A stretch of DNA of 64,000 nucleotides from Companilactobacillus allii (GCF_001971585.1 NZ_CP019323.1:1974053-2038052), one strand, 5' to 3'; numbered from the stretch's first letter, positions 19,337-28,088 are shown. The notes: generated by a model not told the origin, from the letters alone. Made by a program: numbers and translations.

Positions 19337-20539
19337 ATGTTTTCTAACACGAAAAAAGTAGCCTTACTATTGGCAGCAGGTGTGTTGATGAGTACCAGCT
19401 TTGGCGGAACAATTGCTTTGGCTGATACAGCATCAACTGATACAAGCACCGCAGTTGCCACAGCCACTAATGCACAAGATGATAGTGATAATCAGGTCGT
19501 ATCAAGTTCTGATGATTCTACTACGGCAGCACAGACAAATACAGCTACTGCTGCAACTATTCAATCTGCACAAGATATTAACGTTCAAGCTGTTAAGAAC
19601 GCTATGCTTTCTGAATTGAATAATTTACGTGCACAAAATGGATTGAGTAATCTAGCATCTGTAAGTGTGCTAGATAGCTACGCTCAAGCTAGAACTGATA
19701 GTTTCACTTCTTCTGGTGTAGATGATCATGCAGGGTGGAATTCATCAAGTATGTATCCTTATAACTTGGATGCAGAAGAAAATATTGCACAAATGCCATA
19801 TACTATGCTTGGTACAACTGATGCAACTACAATCGCCCAAAAAATAACAGCTGAATTCTATAGTGAGAATTATGACCCACAGCCTAATTACGGTCATAGA
19901 AAGAACATGCTGAATCCATACATTAATTATGTAGGTATTGGTGTTAGTGTTGGATCTAACGGTATGGTTTACTTCTCACAAGAAATGGGTAATGATCAAG
20001 CTGCTCATAGTAGATATAGTACAAGTGATTTATATAGTTATTATTTGACTAATGAAAACGATTATTCAAATGCATCCAATTATGATCTTGTAGATTCAAA
20101 GAAAAAAAGTGCAGATTATACCGATAGAGATGGATATACAACATTAGATCTACGTGGTGGGGTAACAACTAATAATGCTGATACTCCAGTTTATGATAGA
20201 TATGGAAACAAAACGAGTGTTACTTTATCACCTAATAGTTCATGGGCCGCAGATATGATTGCTGTTATGAATAATACTTTCTATTATCATGTAAGTAATA
20301 ATGGCTTTGTGGTCGCAGATGATGTCACACCTTGGGCAAGGTTTTTGTCAGGAACAGTAATCACTGCAACTAAAGATACAGTGATTTATGGTGATGATGG
20401 TAATGCAACATCTAGAACCGTAGCTAAAGGTTCGCAATGGATAACCGATAGACGCTCAACAAACGCCGTAACAGGTGTTAAAATGTATCGTATCGGAACT
20501 AATGCATGGTTAACTAAAGCAGACCTTACAGGTGCTTAA
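19337..20539 (+). CDS. Secreted CAP-domain protein with SLAP-like wall-binding repeats
   Basis: This 400-aa exported protein has a signal peptide at residues 1-29 (cleavage expected after IALA). A Ser/Thr/Ala-rich linker follows, then a CAP (SCP/PR-1) domain at about 85-225 with LNNLRAQNGL, HAGWN, AEENIAQM and YGHRKNML, which carry the conserved His and Glu residues. The C-terminal third has two copies of a ~60-residue module ending in FYYHVSNNGFVVADDVTPW and YRIGTNAWLTKADL. It resembles the SLAP wall anchor of lactobacilli and recurs in the prophage endolysin and tail hub of this window. CAP proteins in bacteria have no settled enzymatic role. A strong AAAAGGGG ribosome site precedes the ATG. 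Confidence 0.88.
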   Translation: MFSNTKKVALLLAAGVLMSTSFGGTIALADTASTDTSTAVATATNAQDDSDNQVVSSSDDSTTAAQTNTATAATIQSAQDINVQAVKNAMLSELNNLRAQNGLSNLASVSVLDSYAQARTDSFTSSGVDDHAGWNSSSMYPYNLDAEENIAQMPYTMLGTTDATTIAQKITAEFYSENYDPQPNYGHRKNMLNPYINYVGIGVSVGSNGMVYFSQEMGNDQAAHSRYSTSDLYSYYLTNENDYSNASNYDLVDSKKKSADYTDRDGYTTLDLRGGVTTNNADTPVYDRYGNKTSVTLSPNSSWAADMIAVMNNTFYYHVSNNGFVVADDVTPWARFLSGTVITATKDTVIYGDDGNATSRTVAKGSQWITDRRSTNAVTGVKMYRIGTNAWLTKADLTGA

Positions 20540-20566
20540 ATCAACTTTTAATTTAATATTATTACA

Positions 20567-20593
20567 AAAGATGCCTATTGGTGTCTTTTTTTT
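20567..20593 (+). terminator. Terminator of the CAP-protein gene
   Basis: AAAGATGCC pairs with GGTGTCTTT (two G-U pairs) over a 4-base loop and is followed by a run of Ts. Confidence 0.88.
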
Positions 20594-20675
20594 GTGGCTA
20601 TTTATAAAAATTCACTAAATTAAATCAAGAATAAAAAATAATCGATCGTAGGAAAACGTTTTTTAGTTATAATAT

Positions 20676-20692
20676 ATGTTTTACGAAAACAT
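20676..20692. repeat. 17-bp operator-like palindrome, copy 1
   Basis: ATGTTTTACGAAAACAT is a 7+3+7 palindrome. Its exact reverse complement occurs at 22151-22167, on the other side of the phosphoesterase gene. Here it follows a TATAAT by two bases. Confidence 0.7.
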
Positions 20693-20822
20693 AACAATAA
20701 AAAATCAAAAACAGAAAATAAGCATACCCCAGACCTCGAAACAACTCAAGCAGAATATCAAACTACCTAGAATCGTAAAAAATAGTATGGAATACCTGAT
20801 GCGTATACACCTGCTTATAAAG

Positions 20823-20863
20823 ACAAGGACAGATTCTAAATGGATATAAGAATCTGTCCTTGT
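20823..20863. repeat. Perfect 15-bp inverted repeat
   Basis: ACAAGGACAGATTCT and its exact complement are separated by 11 bases. Neither strand has a T run after it, so it is not a standard terminator. It would form a stable RNA hairpin if transcribed. Confidence 0.65.
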
Positions 20864-21215
20864 GAGACGAAATTATAAAAACTAATACTGTTAAACATTC
20901 GATAATACACTAATCCACATTTACTGATCAAGGATTTAACCATAAACATTAGCAACTCAACTTTATTTATTCAATAAAGTTTTACTCAGTAGCAAATCTA
21001 AACATAATTTAAGAACCAATGAATATTTATAAATAATTACTAGACTAAACAATTAAAGGGTTTAATTTGCTAATGTAAGAAGAGAAGGGCAAATCTAATG
21101 ACTCGCTATAAATTCTTATTATCTGATCGAAATTCGAGATTGTTGAAGTAAAAGCTATTTTCAAATCTAAGGTTACATAATATATATTATACGAAGCTAT
21201 TATTTTAAGATAAAT

Positions 21216-22076
21216 CTAAATAGATTTACCGTTTTTAAGTTCATCATAAAATTTCATTGCAATATCTCTATATCCATACATATCCATATACTTTTTTAAA
21301 GCTGGTTGATTGTGTGTATATGCAATTCCTTCAGTAAACAGCTTCTCATACAGTTCATAATATGGCAGTTTCATCTGTCTAGCTAAATGAAGCTCATGTC
21401 TAATATCATATGAGACCTTTTTAAATTCAATACTAGAATAACCATACTCATCAATATCAATGATTGCGTACTGAGCACGTCTATCTGTTCTAAACCTAAG
21501 ACGTTCAGTATATGGCTGCCCAATTGAACCAGGATTAATTATCAATTGATCTTTGCTACTAGTACGCATTATCTGATGGTGTGTATGGCCATAAATGGAC
21601 AAGTCATAGTCTTTATTGGCGAACAGGTCGTCAAAATGCGCCTGTTCCTGATATGGAAGTAATTCATGACCATAATTCTTATGAATTAGATTATGTGTCA
21701 GCAAAATTCTAGATCCATTAACAACGGCACTGGTTGATATGGGTGCGTCTTTAAGTCTTCTTAAATTGGTTTTGCTGGTATTTTCAAGTGTATACTTCAT
21801 CAACATAAGAATATAAGGCGTCACAGGGTCATCTAAATCACGTTTTGTTAACTTGCTGACATCATCAAATATAAAGTCGTCCCAATTACCACGCAATAAT
21901 ATAGTGGTATTTGCTGAATCTAATAGATCAAATAGTTCATTTGTTCCAGGGCCTGGCATTAATAGGTCTCCTAAATACCAAGATTCTTCGATATTTTCTT
22001 TTTTTAAATCATTAATTACCGCTTTAAGAGCGGTAATATTACCATGGATATCTGATAATAGTGCTATTTTTGTCAT
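21216..22076 (-). CDS. Calcineurin-like metallophosphoesterase
   Basis: The 286-aa protein carries the full metal-binding series of the family: DIHGN near the N terminus, GDLL, GNWDD (the usual GNHD/E with Trp in the third place), LTHN and YGHTHHQ. It is close to the YfcE/MJ0936-type phosphodiesterases, whose natural substrates are often unknown. I chose ATG 22076 (MTKIALLSDIHGN): the predicted -10 and transcription start lie between this codon and a farther upstream ATG at 22121, which can therefore be excluded. A 17-bp palindrome lies 20 bases before the -35, and an inverted copy lies beyond the 3' end. Confidence 0.88.
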   Translation of the reverse strand: MTKIALLSDIHGNITALKAVINDLKKENIEESWYLGDLLMPGPGTNELFDLLDSANTTILLRGNWDDFIFDDVSKLTKRDLDDPVTPYILMLMKYTLENTSKTNLRRLKDAPISTSAVVNGSRILLTHNLIHKNYGHELLPYQEQAHFDDLFANKDYDLSIYGHTHHQIMRTSSKDQLIINPGSIGQPYTERLRFRTDRRAQYAIIDIDEYGYSSIEFKKVSYDIRHELHLARQMKLPYYELYEKLFTEGIAYTHNQPALKKYMDMYGYRDIAMKFYDELKNGKSI

Positions 22077-22102
22077 TTTTTCATCTCTTTTCAGTTGTGA
22101 AA

Positions 22103-22131
22103 AGTATAGTGGTAGGGTCACGTTTGGTCAA
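22103..22131 (-). promoter_or_regulatory. Promoter of the phosphoesterase gene
   Basis: On the minus strand TTGACC (22126-22131) and TATACT (22103-22108) are separated by exactly 17 bases, close to the sigma-A consensus. Confidence 0.85.
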
Positions 22132-22150
22132 ATTGTTGATTTTTGTTTTT

Positions 22151-22167
22151 ATGTTTTCGTAAAACAT
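22151..22167. repeat. 17-bp operator-like palindrome, copy 2
   Basis: ATGTTTTCGTAAAACAT is the reverse complement of the copy at 20676-20692. It lies upstream of the phosphoesterase promoter, a place suited to an activator. Confidence 0.7.
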
Positions 22168-22193
22168 TTAATTTTACGTTTAATTCAAATAAA

Positions 22194-22219
22194 AAAGATT
22201 GGCTTTTTTACCAATCTTT
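22194..22219 (-). terminator. recQ terminator
   Basis: AAAGATTGG/CCAATCTTT is a hairpin with an 8-base loop, followed on the minus strand by a T run. It starts at the recQ stop codon. Confidence 0.9.
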
Positions 22220-24026
22220 AATTTTTGACTTCTTCATTTTTTTCATTTTCATATTCTTTTATTGTTTCGATAAATCTTTGACCGTATCGTTCAAGTTTTG
22301 CGTTACCAACACCATTAACAGCCAAGAATTCGTTTGAATTTTGAGGCATTTTTTGTGACATATCACGTAATGATTTATCAGAAAAAATAACAAATGGTGG
22401 TACATCTTGTGCATGTGCAATATCAATACGCAATTTACGTAATTTTTCAAACAAGTTAGTATCATAGGTTCCATCATTTGCAATTTCTTTAACCGGACCA
22501 GAGGCTACAACTACCAATCTTCTAGCTACAGTAGCCTCACCCTTTAATACCAAAACACCCTTCTTAGTCAACCTAAGTAGCGGATATTGACCACCTGTCG
22601 TCATCAAATATCCATTTGCGGTTAAATATTCAATAAATTCATTAATAGATTTTAATGTCCAATCGTGCATTAATCCAAATGTTGATAGTTTACCAAAATT
22701 ACGCCAATCATTCGCAACGTCAGCCTTTCCAGCTAAAACGCGGCCTAAGACCTTTTTACCATACTTCTGATCCATTCTTACTACACAACTCAATACCTTT
22801 TGAGAATCATGTGTAACATCAGTGGTCTCCCTATTATCTAGGCAGTTGGAACAATGACCACAATTCTTATCTGTGATTTCACCAAAGTATCTTAAAATAT
22901 AGCGCATCAAACATACTTCCGTCATCGCATATTGATTCATTTCTCGTAATTTTTCATTCAAACTTTGTTTATAATCATCATCGGCTTCAGATTGATCAAT
23001 GAAGAACCTATGAAGTCCCAGATCCGCTGGTGTATATAGCAAGATAGCTTCCGCTGGTAGTCCATCTCGCCCTGCCCTACCCACTTCTTGGTAGTAACTT
23101 TCAATTGTACCTGGAATAGTAAAATGAATCACATAACGCACGTTGGTCTTATTTATACCCATTCCAAATGCATTTGTGGCAACAATAATATTTACTTCAT
23201 CAAATAAAAAGTCTTCTTGCTGCCGATGTCTTTCTTCATCATCAAGACCAGCATGATATCTACCGGCCTTTACACCATGAGAATTAAGATATTCATAAAT
23301 TGTATCAACATCTTTGCGTCTTCCAGCATAAATAATTCCAGACTCATTAATGTGAGATTTAACATAATTTAAGACATATGATAATTTACTTACACCACGC
23401 TCTATTTTTAAAGCAATATTATCTCTAGCAAAACCAGTCTTCACAATATTTTCTTCTGGAATATTCAATATATCGACTAAATCATCTTGAACACGACTTG
23501 TTGCTGTTGCAGTCAATGCCAACCATGATGGATTACTAGGTAATTTATTCAAGGATTCAATGATATTTAAATAACTAGGGCGAAAATCATGGCCCCAGGC
23601 AGACAAAACATGAGCTTCGTCAATAGATACTAAATCAATAGGTAATTGCACTAACCAACTGTAAAATTCAGGATTCTCGATACGCTCAGGAGCAGCATAC
23701 AATAATTTTACGGCTCCTGATTCAATGTAACGCATACGTTCCTCTTGATCACGGTAATCGAGAGTACTGTTAATAAAGGTAGCTGGGATATTCATTTCGT
23801 TCAAACTATCAACTTGATCCTTCATTAACGATATTAATGGCGAAACTACTAATGTTAAACCATCAAACATAATTGCTGGAAGTTGGTAGCAAACAGATTT
23901 TCCACCACCTGTTGGCATAATACCCAAAGTACGATCACCATTTAAAACATGATTAATTATTTTCCCTTGTCCTGGTCGAAAATTGTCATAACCAAAGACA
24001 TCTTTTAAGACTGATTGCGGATCCAA
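22218..24026 (-). CDS. recQ: ATP-dependent DNA helicase RecQ
   Basis: RecQ is a 3'-5' helicase for fork repair and recombination. The 602-aa protein has helicase motif I (MPTGGGKSVCYQLPA), motif II (SIDEAHVLSAWGHDFRPSY, with the RecQ aromatic loop) and motif VI (QEVGRAGRDG). It also has the four-Cys zinc region (CLMRY, then CGHCSNC), a winged-helix RQC domain and a C-terminal HRDC domain (FVIFSDKSLRDM, VNGVGNAKLERYG). The length is normal. It is a single gene ending in its own terminator. Confidence 0.96.
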   Translation of the reverse strand: MDPQSVLKDVFGYDNFRPGQGKIINHVLNGDRTLGIMPTGGGKSVCYQLPAIMFDGLTLVVSPLISLMKDQVDSLNEMNIPATFINSTLDYRDQEERMRYIESGAVKLLYAAPERIENPEFYSWLVQLPIDLVSIDEAHVLSAWGHDFRPSYLNIIESLNKLPSNPSWLALTATATSRVQDDLVDILNIPEENIVKTGFARDNIALKIERGVSKLSYVLNYVKSHINESGIIYAGRRKDVDTIYEYLNSHGVKAGRYHAGLDDEERHRQQEDFLFDEVNIIVATNAFGMGINKTNVRYVIHFTIPGTIESYYQEVGRAGRDGLPAEAILLYTPADLGLHRFFIDQSEADDDYKQSLNEKLREMNQYAMTEVCLMRYILRYFGEITDKNCGHCSNCLDNRETTDVTHDSQKVLSCVVRMDQKYGKKVLGRVLAGKADVANDWRNFGKLSTFGLMHDWTLKSINEFIEYLTANGYLMTTGGQYPLLRLTKKGVLVLKGEATVARRLVVVASGPVKEIANDGTYDTNLFEKLRKLRIDIAHAQDVPPFVIFSDKSLRDMSQKMPQNSNEFLAVNGVGNAKLERYGQRFIETIKEYENEKNEEVKN

Positions 24027-24107
24027 TTTAATTACTCCTCATTTAAAAAGTACATTTACTAGCATATCACGAGTCATACTTTCATACATAATTTGATGCA
24101 AAAAAAG

Positions 24108-24201
24108 AGTGTGAAAATACGCGTTCAACTTTCGAGTATAATGCAAAATAAGTAGATATTCACGTAAGTGGATGTCTACTTATTTTTATTAAGCGGAAAA
24201 A
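24108..24201 (+). repeat. 95-bp dispersed element, copy 1
   Basis: This copy is about 97% identical to 30055-30149, in the same orientation. Its order is: GTGTGAAAATACGCGTTCAA, TATAAT at 24137-24142, then a 16-bp hairpin with a GTAA loop (24148-24183), then a T-rich tail. The layout is that of a tiny promoter-terminator unit or an independently copied terminator element. Here it lies between recQ and tetR, both on the minus strand. Confidence 0.85.
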
Positions 24202-24253
24202 TTTGGAGAAATGAAGCTTGTCACAGCCTTTTGTCATTTAAAATCTAATAATA

Positions 24254-24904
24254 CTATTTTTTAACTGCTCTAAAAACCATTTGTACAATATTATCTAAAT
24301 CTTTTTCTATTTGTTCTTTATCATTAAGATTTGAAAATTTTTGAGTTTGTAAAAAATAAAATGCTAGTTGTCCCATCGCTAGTCTAACAAACGCAATAAA
24401 GTCGATATCATCCCTTATTTCACCAGTGTTTTTAATTGATGTCCATGCAATATTTATAAACTTATTTATTTTAACTAATAAGCTACTAACAATCATATCC
24501 TTTACCTTAGGATTCACTAATACCTCTGAAAGTAAAATCAATATTGCATCTTTATTATTGACCATAAAACTATAGCGATCAAATATTGCAAAATGGATCA
24601 TTTCTTTTAAACTTGTACTACTTGTAGAAAATTCGTTAAAAAAGTTTTCGCCATAGGTTGGAATTATCCTTTCGATAATAGGCGTGATAATCGCCAACAA
24701 TAAATCATCTTTAGATTTAAAATACTTAAAAATGGTAGCTTGACTCATTCCTGATTCCTTAGCAATTTCAGACGTTGAAGTACCATTGAATCCCTGAATT
24801 GAAAATAGTTTAATTGCTGCTTGTAAAACTTTACGTTTACCATTTGGCATATCACTGTTCTCTATCCAATCGTTCAAATCTTTAAATACTATATCATTAG
24901 ACAT
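24254..24904 (-). CDS. TetR-family transcriptional regulator
   Basis: This 216-aa protein has an N-terminal helix-turn-helix typical of TetR (FSIQGFNGTSTSEIAKESGM, then SQATIFKYFKSKDDLL at about residues 34-69) and an all-helical ligand domain. Such proteins usually repress an efflux or metabolic gene next to them. No such gene adjoins it: recQ lies downstream and a HAD phosphatase ends upstream. An AGTGA-CCAA-TCACT palindrome 54 bases before its own start suggests autoregulation. The target and ligand are unknown. Confidence 0.9.
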   Translation of the reverse strand: MSNDIVFKDLNDWIENSDMPNGKRKVLQAAIKLFSIQGFNGTSTSEIAKESGMSQATIFKYFKSKDDLLLAIITPIIERIIPTYGENFFNEFSTSSTSLKEMIHFAIFDRYSFMVNNKDAILILLSEVLVNPKVKDMIVSSLLVKINKFINIAWTSIKNTGEIRDDIDFIAFVRLAMGQLAFYFLQTQKFSNLNDKEQIEKDLDNIVQMVFRAVKK

Positions 24905-24957
24905 TTTTATACCTTTCTAATCCAAACTATCAAAAAATTAATACAGCAGATACAGTA

Positions 24958-24971
24958 AGTGACCAATCACT
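24958..24971. promoter_or_regulatory. Candidate TetR operator
   Basis: AGTGACCAATCACT is a short palindrome in the tetR upstream region, similar in style to TGACTGATTGGTCA-type TetR/QacR operators. It is placed where binding would block tetR transcription. Confidence 0.5.
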
Positions 24972-25039
24972 CATGTTATCAAATATAATACTTCAAATTT
25001 ATCCAAAAGTAAATAATAACTAACGAACACATCAGACTA

Positions 25040-25816
25040 TTAAATTAGGCCAAGATGTTTACAGGCATTAAATATACCGTCGTCATAAACACCACTGGTA
25101 ACATAACTTGCTACTTTTTGTACCTTTGGATTGCCATCTCCCATGGCTACTGAATACCCCACTTCTTCAAACATTGCCAAATCATTGATCTCATCCCCAA
25201 AAGCTATAGCATCTTTTGATTCTATATTCATATTGGAGAGGACCTTCTTTATACCAATTGCCTTACTAGACTCATCCATCGTAATATCAAACACATTAGG
25301 TGCGACTTTTAACATCTTCACTCCATCAATGGGCACTGACTCGCCAATTTCTTTATCATTCATAACAATCAATTGAATAACCTTCTCAGGGAAAGTTCCA
25401 CGCTCAATTCTTTCTAATTGCATTGACCCGTCACCTAAAAAATTAGAGTCCTCATATACATATAATTTATTAACCGTTTCAAAACAATATTCGATTTTTT
25501 TAGAATCAAAATAGTTAACTACTTTTTCAAGGTATTCATTAGTGAACGTATCATGAAAGATCACTTCATCATCGAATACGACATATCTGCCATTATTAGC
25601 AATAAAGCTTTTTACGTCAAGCTCTGACAAAATATCTTTGACCATTCCAACGTTTCTTCCTGTAGCAATTACTGGTTCAATTTTTTCTTCACGTAATCTT
25701 TTTAAAGCCAATTTAGCTGAATCTGGTATTCTATCTAAAATTGATGTATTTTCTTTAGTTCTATGTCCAGCCAAGGTACCATCTATATCAAAAAAGGCAA
25801 CTTTATATTTTCCCAT
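25040..25816 (-). CDS. Cof-type HAD-superfamily phosphatase
   Basis: This 258-aa sugar-phosphate-type hydrolase shows HAD motif I FFDIDGTLAGH (nucleophile and acid Asp), motif II ATGRN, and motif III/IV FGDEINDLAMFEEVGYSVAMGDG, with a C2-type cap between. It is in the Cof/YidA group, which acts on sugar phosphates or flavin nucleotides with low specificity. I chose ATG 25816 because it has a usable GAGG at proper distance; an upstream GTG at 25828 is too close to that site. It overlaps the end of ogt by 14 bases, so the two are co-transcribed. Confidence 0.87.
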   Translation of the reverse strand: MGKYKVAFFDIDGTLAGHRTKENTSILDRIPDSAKLALKRLREEKIEPVIATGRNVGMVKDILSELDVKSFIANNGRYVVFDDEVIFHDTFTNEYLEKVVNYFDSKKIEYCFETVNKLYVYEDSNFLGDGSMQLERIERGTFPEKVIQLIVMNDKEIGESVPIDGVKMLKVAPNVFDITMDESSKAIGIKKVLSNMNIESKDAIAFGDEINDLAMFEEVGYSVAMGDGNPKVQKVASYVTSGVYDDGIFNACKHLGLI

Positions 25817-26315
25817 TATTAACTTCACACCTCTCTAATTCCAAAAGATCACGTTTCATATTCAATCCTCCACGATAACCACCTAGCTTACCATCTTTAG
25901 TTAGTACTCTGTGGCAAGGAATGACCATTAACACCGGGTTTCTTCCGACTGCTGTACCTATTGCACGAACTGCCTTAGGATTACCTATATTATTAGCTAT
26001 ATCGGTATATGAGCAAATATGACCATAATCAATACTTTTAACTTCTCGCCAAACTATTCTTTGAAATTTTGTTCCTACTAAATCTAATTTCAAATCAAAT
26101 TTTGTCCGTTCACCAGACAAATACTCACTTAATTGTTTAGAATATTCACTACAAATATCCTCATCTTCAATTATTTTAGTATTGGGATAAAAGGATATCA
26201 ATTCCGTTAGATTACTATCCCTTGATCCAACAAAAGATAATCCATTCTTTGTAGCACCAATCATATATGAATGATCCTTGATAATTATCTTTTGATAATA
26301 AATTGTTTTATTCAT
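25803..26315 (-). CDS. ogt: Methylated-DNA-protein cysteine methyltransferase
   Basis: This suicide protein removes the methyl group from O6-methylguanine. The 170-aa sequence has the DNA-binding helix (GHICSYTDIANNIGNPKAVRA) and the active site MVIPCHRVL, with the acceptor Cys, followed by GGYRGGLNMKRDLL. ATG 26315 has TAGGTG six bases upstream. It is divergent from the ada gene, and the two -10 boxes form one palindrome, a layout that fits an Ada-type adaptive response. Confidence 0.95.
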   Translation of the reverse strand: MNKTIYYQKIIIKDHSYMIGATKNGLSFVGSRDSNLTELISFYPNTKIIEDEDICSEYSKQLSEYLSGERTKFDLKLDLVGTKFQRIVWREVKSIDYGHICSYTDIANNIGNPKAVRAIGTAVGRNPVLMVIPCHRVLTKDGKLGGYRGGLNMKRDLLELERCEVNNGKI

Positions 26316-26341
26316 ATTCACACCTACTTTTCGATATCCCA

Positions 26342-26356
26342 ATTATAAGCTATAAT
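26342..26356. promoter_or_regulatory. Back-to-back -10 boxes of ogt and ada
   Basis: ATTATA-AGC-TATAAT is a palindrome giving a consensus -10 on each strand only three bases apart. Neither has a good -35 at 17 bases, as expected when an activator such as methylated Ada is required. Confidence 0.65.
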
Positions 26357-26392
26357 TCATTTAAAAATGTTGCCATTACATTAGGAGGTTAT

Positions 26393-26953
26393 ATGAAAAA
26401 ATATCCTTTAACCAAAAACAGATGGAATTCTATTATAAATAATAATCAGAAAGCCGACAAAACATTTTACTATGGTGTTAAAACCACAAAAATATTTTGT
26501 AAACCATCTTGTCCTTCAAAAAATCCTTCAAAAGGAAATGTCTGTATATTCAAGACATCCCTTGAAGCAATAAATCAGGGATTTAGACCTTGTAAAAGAT
26601 GTCAACCAACTGGCAGTGTTCCAAATGATGCTTGGGTACATGAGATTAAAACCTTTATAGATAATAATTACCAAAAAAAACTTACTTTAAACATTATCGC
26701 GGAGGAATGTCACGGTAGTCCCTTTCATCTCCAAAAAACATTTAAAAAGGAATGCTTACAATCACCCTCACAATATCTTACCCAAATAAGACTTGTTCAT
26801 GCAAAAAAATTACTGGTTGAATCAAACTTGACTATTAAATCCATTGCCATAAGAATTGGATTCTCCAGTGATACTTACTTCAGTACTGTCTTTAAACATA
26901 ATTTTTTCATAACTCCTGATCAATATAGACTAAATAAACTATCAAACCTTTAA
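26393..26953 (+). CDS. adaA: AdaA-type methylphosphotriester acceptor and AraC-family activator
   Basis: The protein takes a methyl group from DNA phosphotriesters onto a zinc-bound Cys and then activates alkylation-repair genes. It is 186 aa. The N-terminal zinc domain has FCKPSCPSKNP and RPCKRCQPTG (four Cys ligands; the first is the acceptor). Two AraC helix-turn-helix motifs follow. There is no methyltransferase domain, as in Bacillus AdaA, and that role is covered by the divergent ogt. ATG 26393 is preceded by a perfect AGGAGG. Control of itself and ogt is inferred. Confidence 0.92.
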   Translation: MKKYPLTKNRWNSIINNNQKADKTFYYGVKTTKIFCKPSCPSKNPSKGNVCIFKTSLEAINQGFRPCKRCQPTGSVPNDAWVHEIKTFIDNNYQKKLTLNIIAEECHGSPFHLQKTFKKECLQSPSQYLTQIRLVHAKKLLVESNLTIKSIAIRIGFSSDTYFSTVFKHNFFITPDQYRLNKLSNL

Positions 26954-26976
26954 ACTGATAATAAAAGGAATAACTT

Positions 26977-27007
26977 ATATGATATTATTTTAAACATAAT
27001 ATCATAT
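26977..27007. repeat. Inverted repeat between adaA and mupG
   Basis: ATATGATATTA and its exact complement are separated by nine bases, 31 bases before the next start codon. No T run follows. It could be an operator for the mupG-EIIA unit or a weak terminator of adaA. Confidence 0.5.
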
Positions 27008-27038
27008 AACAATTAAGTCTTTTCAAAGAGGGGTACTT

Positions 27039-28067
27039 ATGCTCGGATTCTCATTTTATTTAAATCAAAATATCAATAGTCAAACTGAAGAATACTTCAA
27101 TAACATGAAAAAAGCAGGATTCTCTGAGATCTTCACTGCTGTGCCTATGCACCTTGAAGATAGTGAATCTGAATACGAAAATAAATTACAGGATTTATTT
27201 GAATTAGCTAACAAGTATGACTTGCATTTAATGATCGATGTCAATAAATATTCTATACACAAAATTCCTGACCATTTAATACCTCATGTTTCATTAAGAT
27301 TGAGTGAAGGTTTTAATCCTGAGGAAATATTTGAGTTGACTAAAAAAACTAGCATAGCTCTAAATGCTAGTACGATAACTAGAGAAACGATCCAAAAATT
27401 AAATTCATTACATGTTAATTTCAACAAATTAGAAGCCTGGAATAATTATTATCCTCATCCCGAAACTGGACTGGACTTAACCTGGTTTGCTCAAAAGAAC
27501 CGTTGGTTGAAAAATATTGGTTTAACTACTCAAGCCTTCATACCTGGAACTAACACTTCTAATACTAACTATAAGGGATTACCAACTCTGGAACGTCACC
27601 GTACAATTGATCCATTGATTTCAGCTATTGAATTAGATAAACTCAAAACTGATAAAGTCTTTGTCGGTGATCCATATCTAGATACTAAACATCAAGAATT
27701 GTTTTACAGTTACTTTAACGACAAAGTCATCCCACTACACATGACCAATACCAAAATTGGTATCCCACCTTATTTAATAAGCACTCTTTTTCATAATCGA
27801 TTAGATCCTGCTCGAGATGTAATCCGTTTAGTTGAAAGTAGAACATTAAACAATAAAGATATAAAACCAACGAATAATACTAAACGCTCCTTTGGAACCG
27901 TTACGATCGACAATAACCAATATGGTGAATATATGGGAGAGATACAAATCACTACACGTACACTACCAGCTAATAAAAATGTTAATGTTCTGGGCCAAAT
28001 AGCTACAAGTGACTTAAAATTACTATCTTATATTGATGCTGGTACTGCATTTAAAATAATAAATTAA
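27039..28067 (+). CDS. mupG: MupG-family 6-phospho-N-acetylmuramidase (DUF871)
   Basis: The 342-aa protein has the DUF871 layout: a TIM barrel (GFSFYLNQNINSQTEEYFNNM at the start, then EAWNNYYPHPETGLDL and FIPGTN) and a C-terminal beta domain ending in a cyclophilin-like fold. S. aureus MupG cleaves phosphorylated MurNAc-GlcNAc imported by a PTS, in wall recycling. An EIIA gene follows 21 bases downstream, matching that logic. The companion MurQ and MurP genes are not here, so another disaccharide phosphate is possible. Confidence 0.82.
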   Translation: MLGFSFYLNQNINSQTEEYFNNMKKAGFSEIFTAVPMHLEDSESEYENKLQDLFELANKYDLHLMIDVNKYSIHKIPDHLIPHVSLRLSEGFNPEEIFELTKKTSIALNASTITRETIQKLNSLHVNFNKLEAWNNYYPHPETGLDLTWFAQKNRWLKNIGLTTQAFIPGTNTSNTNYKGLPTLERHRTIDPLISAIELDKLKTDKVFVGDPYLDTKHQELFYSYFNDKVIPLHMTNTKIGIPPYLISTLFHNRLDPARDVIRLVESRTLNNKDIKPTNNTKRSFGTVTIDNNQYGEYMGEIQITTRTLPANKNVNVLGQIATSDLKLLSYIDAGTAFKIIN

Positions 28068-28088
28068 ACAACAAAAGGAATATGATAT

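Larger units (their letters stand above)
20594..21215. other. Gene-free stretch with inverted repeats
   Basis: No credible coding frame is present on either strand over about 620 bases. The stretch holds a TATAAT at 20668-20673 directly before a 17-bp palindrome, a perfect 15-bp inverted repeat (20823-20863), and an ACTTTATT/AATAAAGT inverted repeat near 20958-20978. A 17-codon frame at 21098 with a GAAGGG upstream is too short to support. It may be a decayed gene or a non-coding RNA locus. Confidence 0.6.

Noticed and set aside
20651-20664. cre-like sequence GGAAAACGTTTTTT
   Set aside because: It lacks the TG at the left end and the C near the right end required by the cre consensus.
21098-21151. 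17-codon frame in the gene-free stretch
   Set aside because: It has a GAAGGG upstream but is too short and has no recognisable signal-peptide or toxin features.
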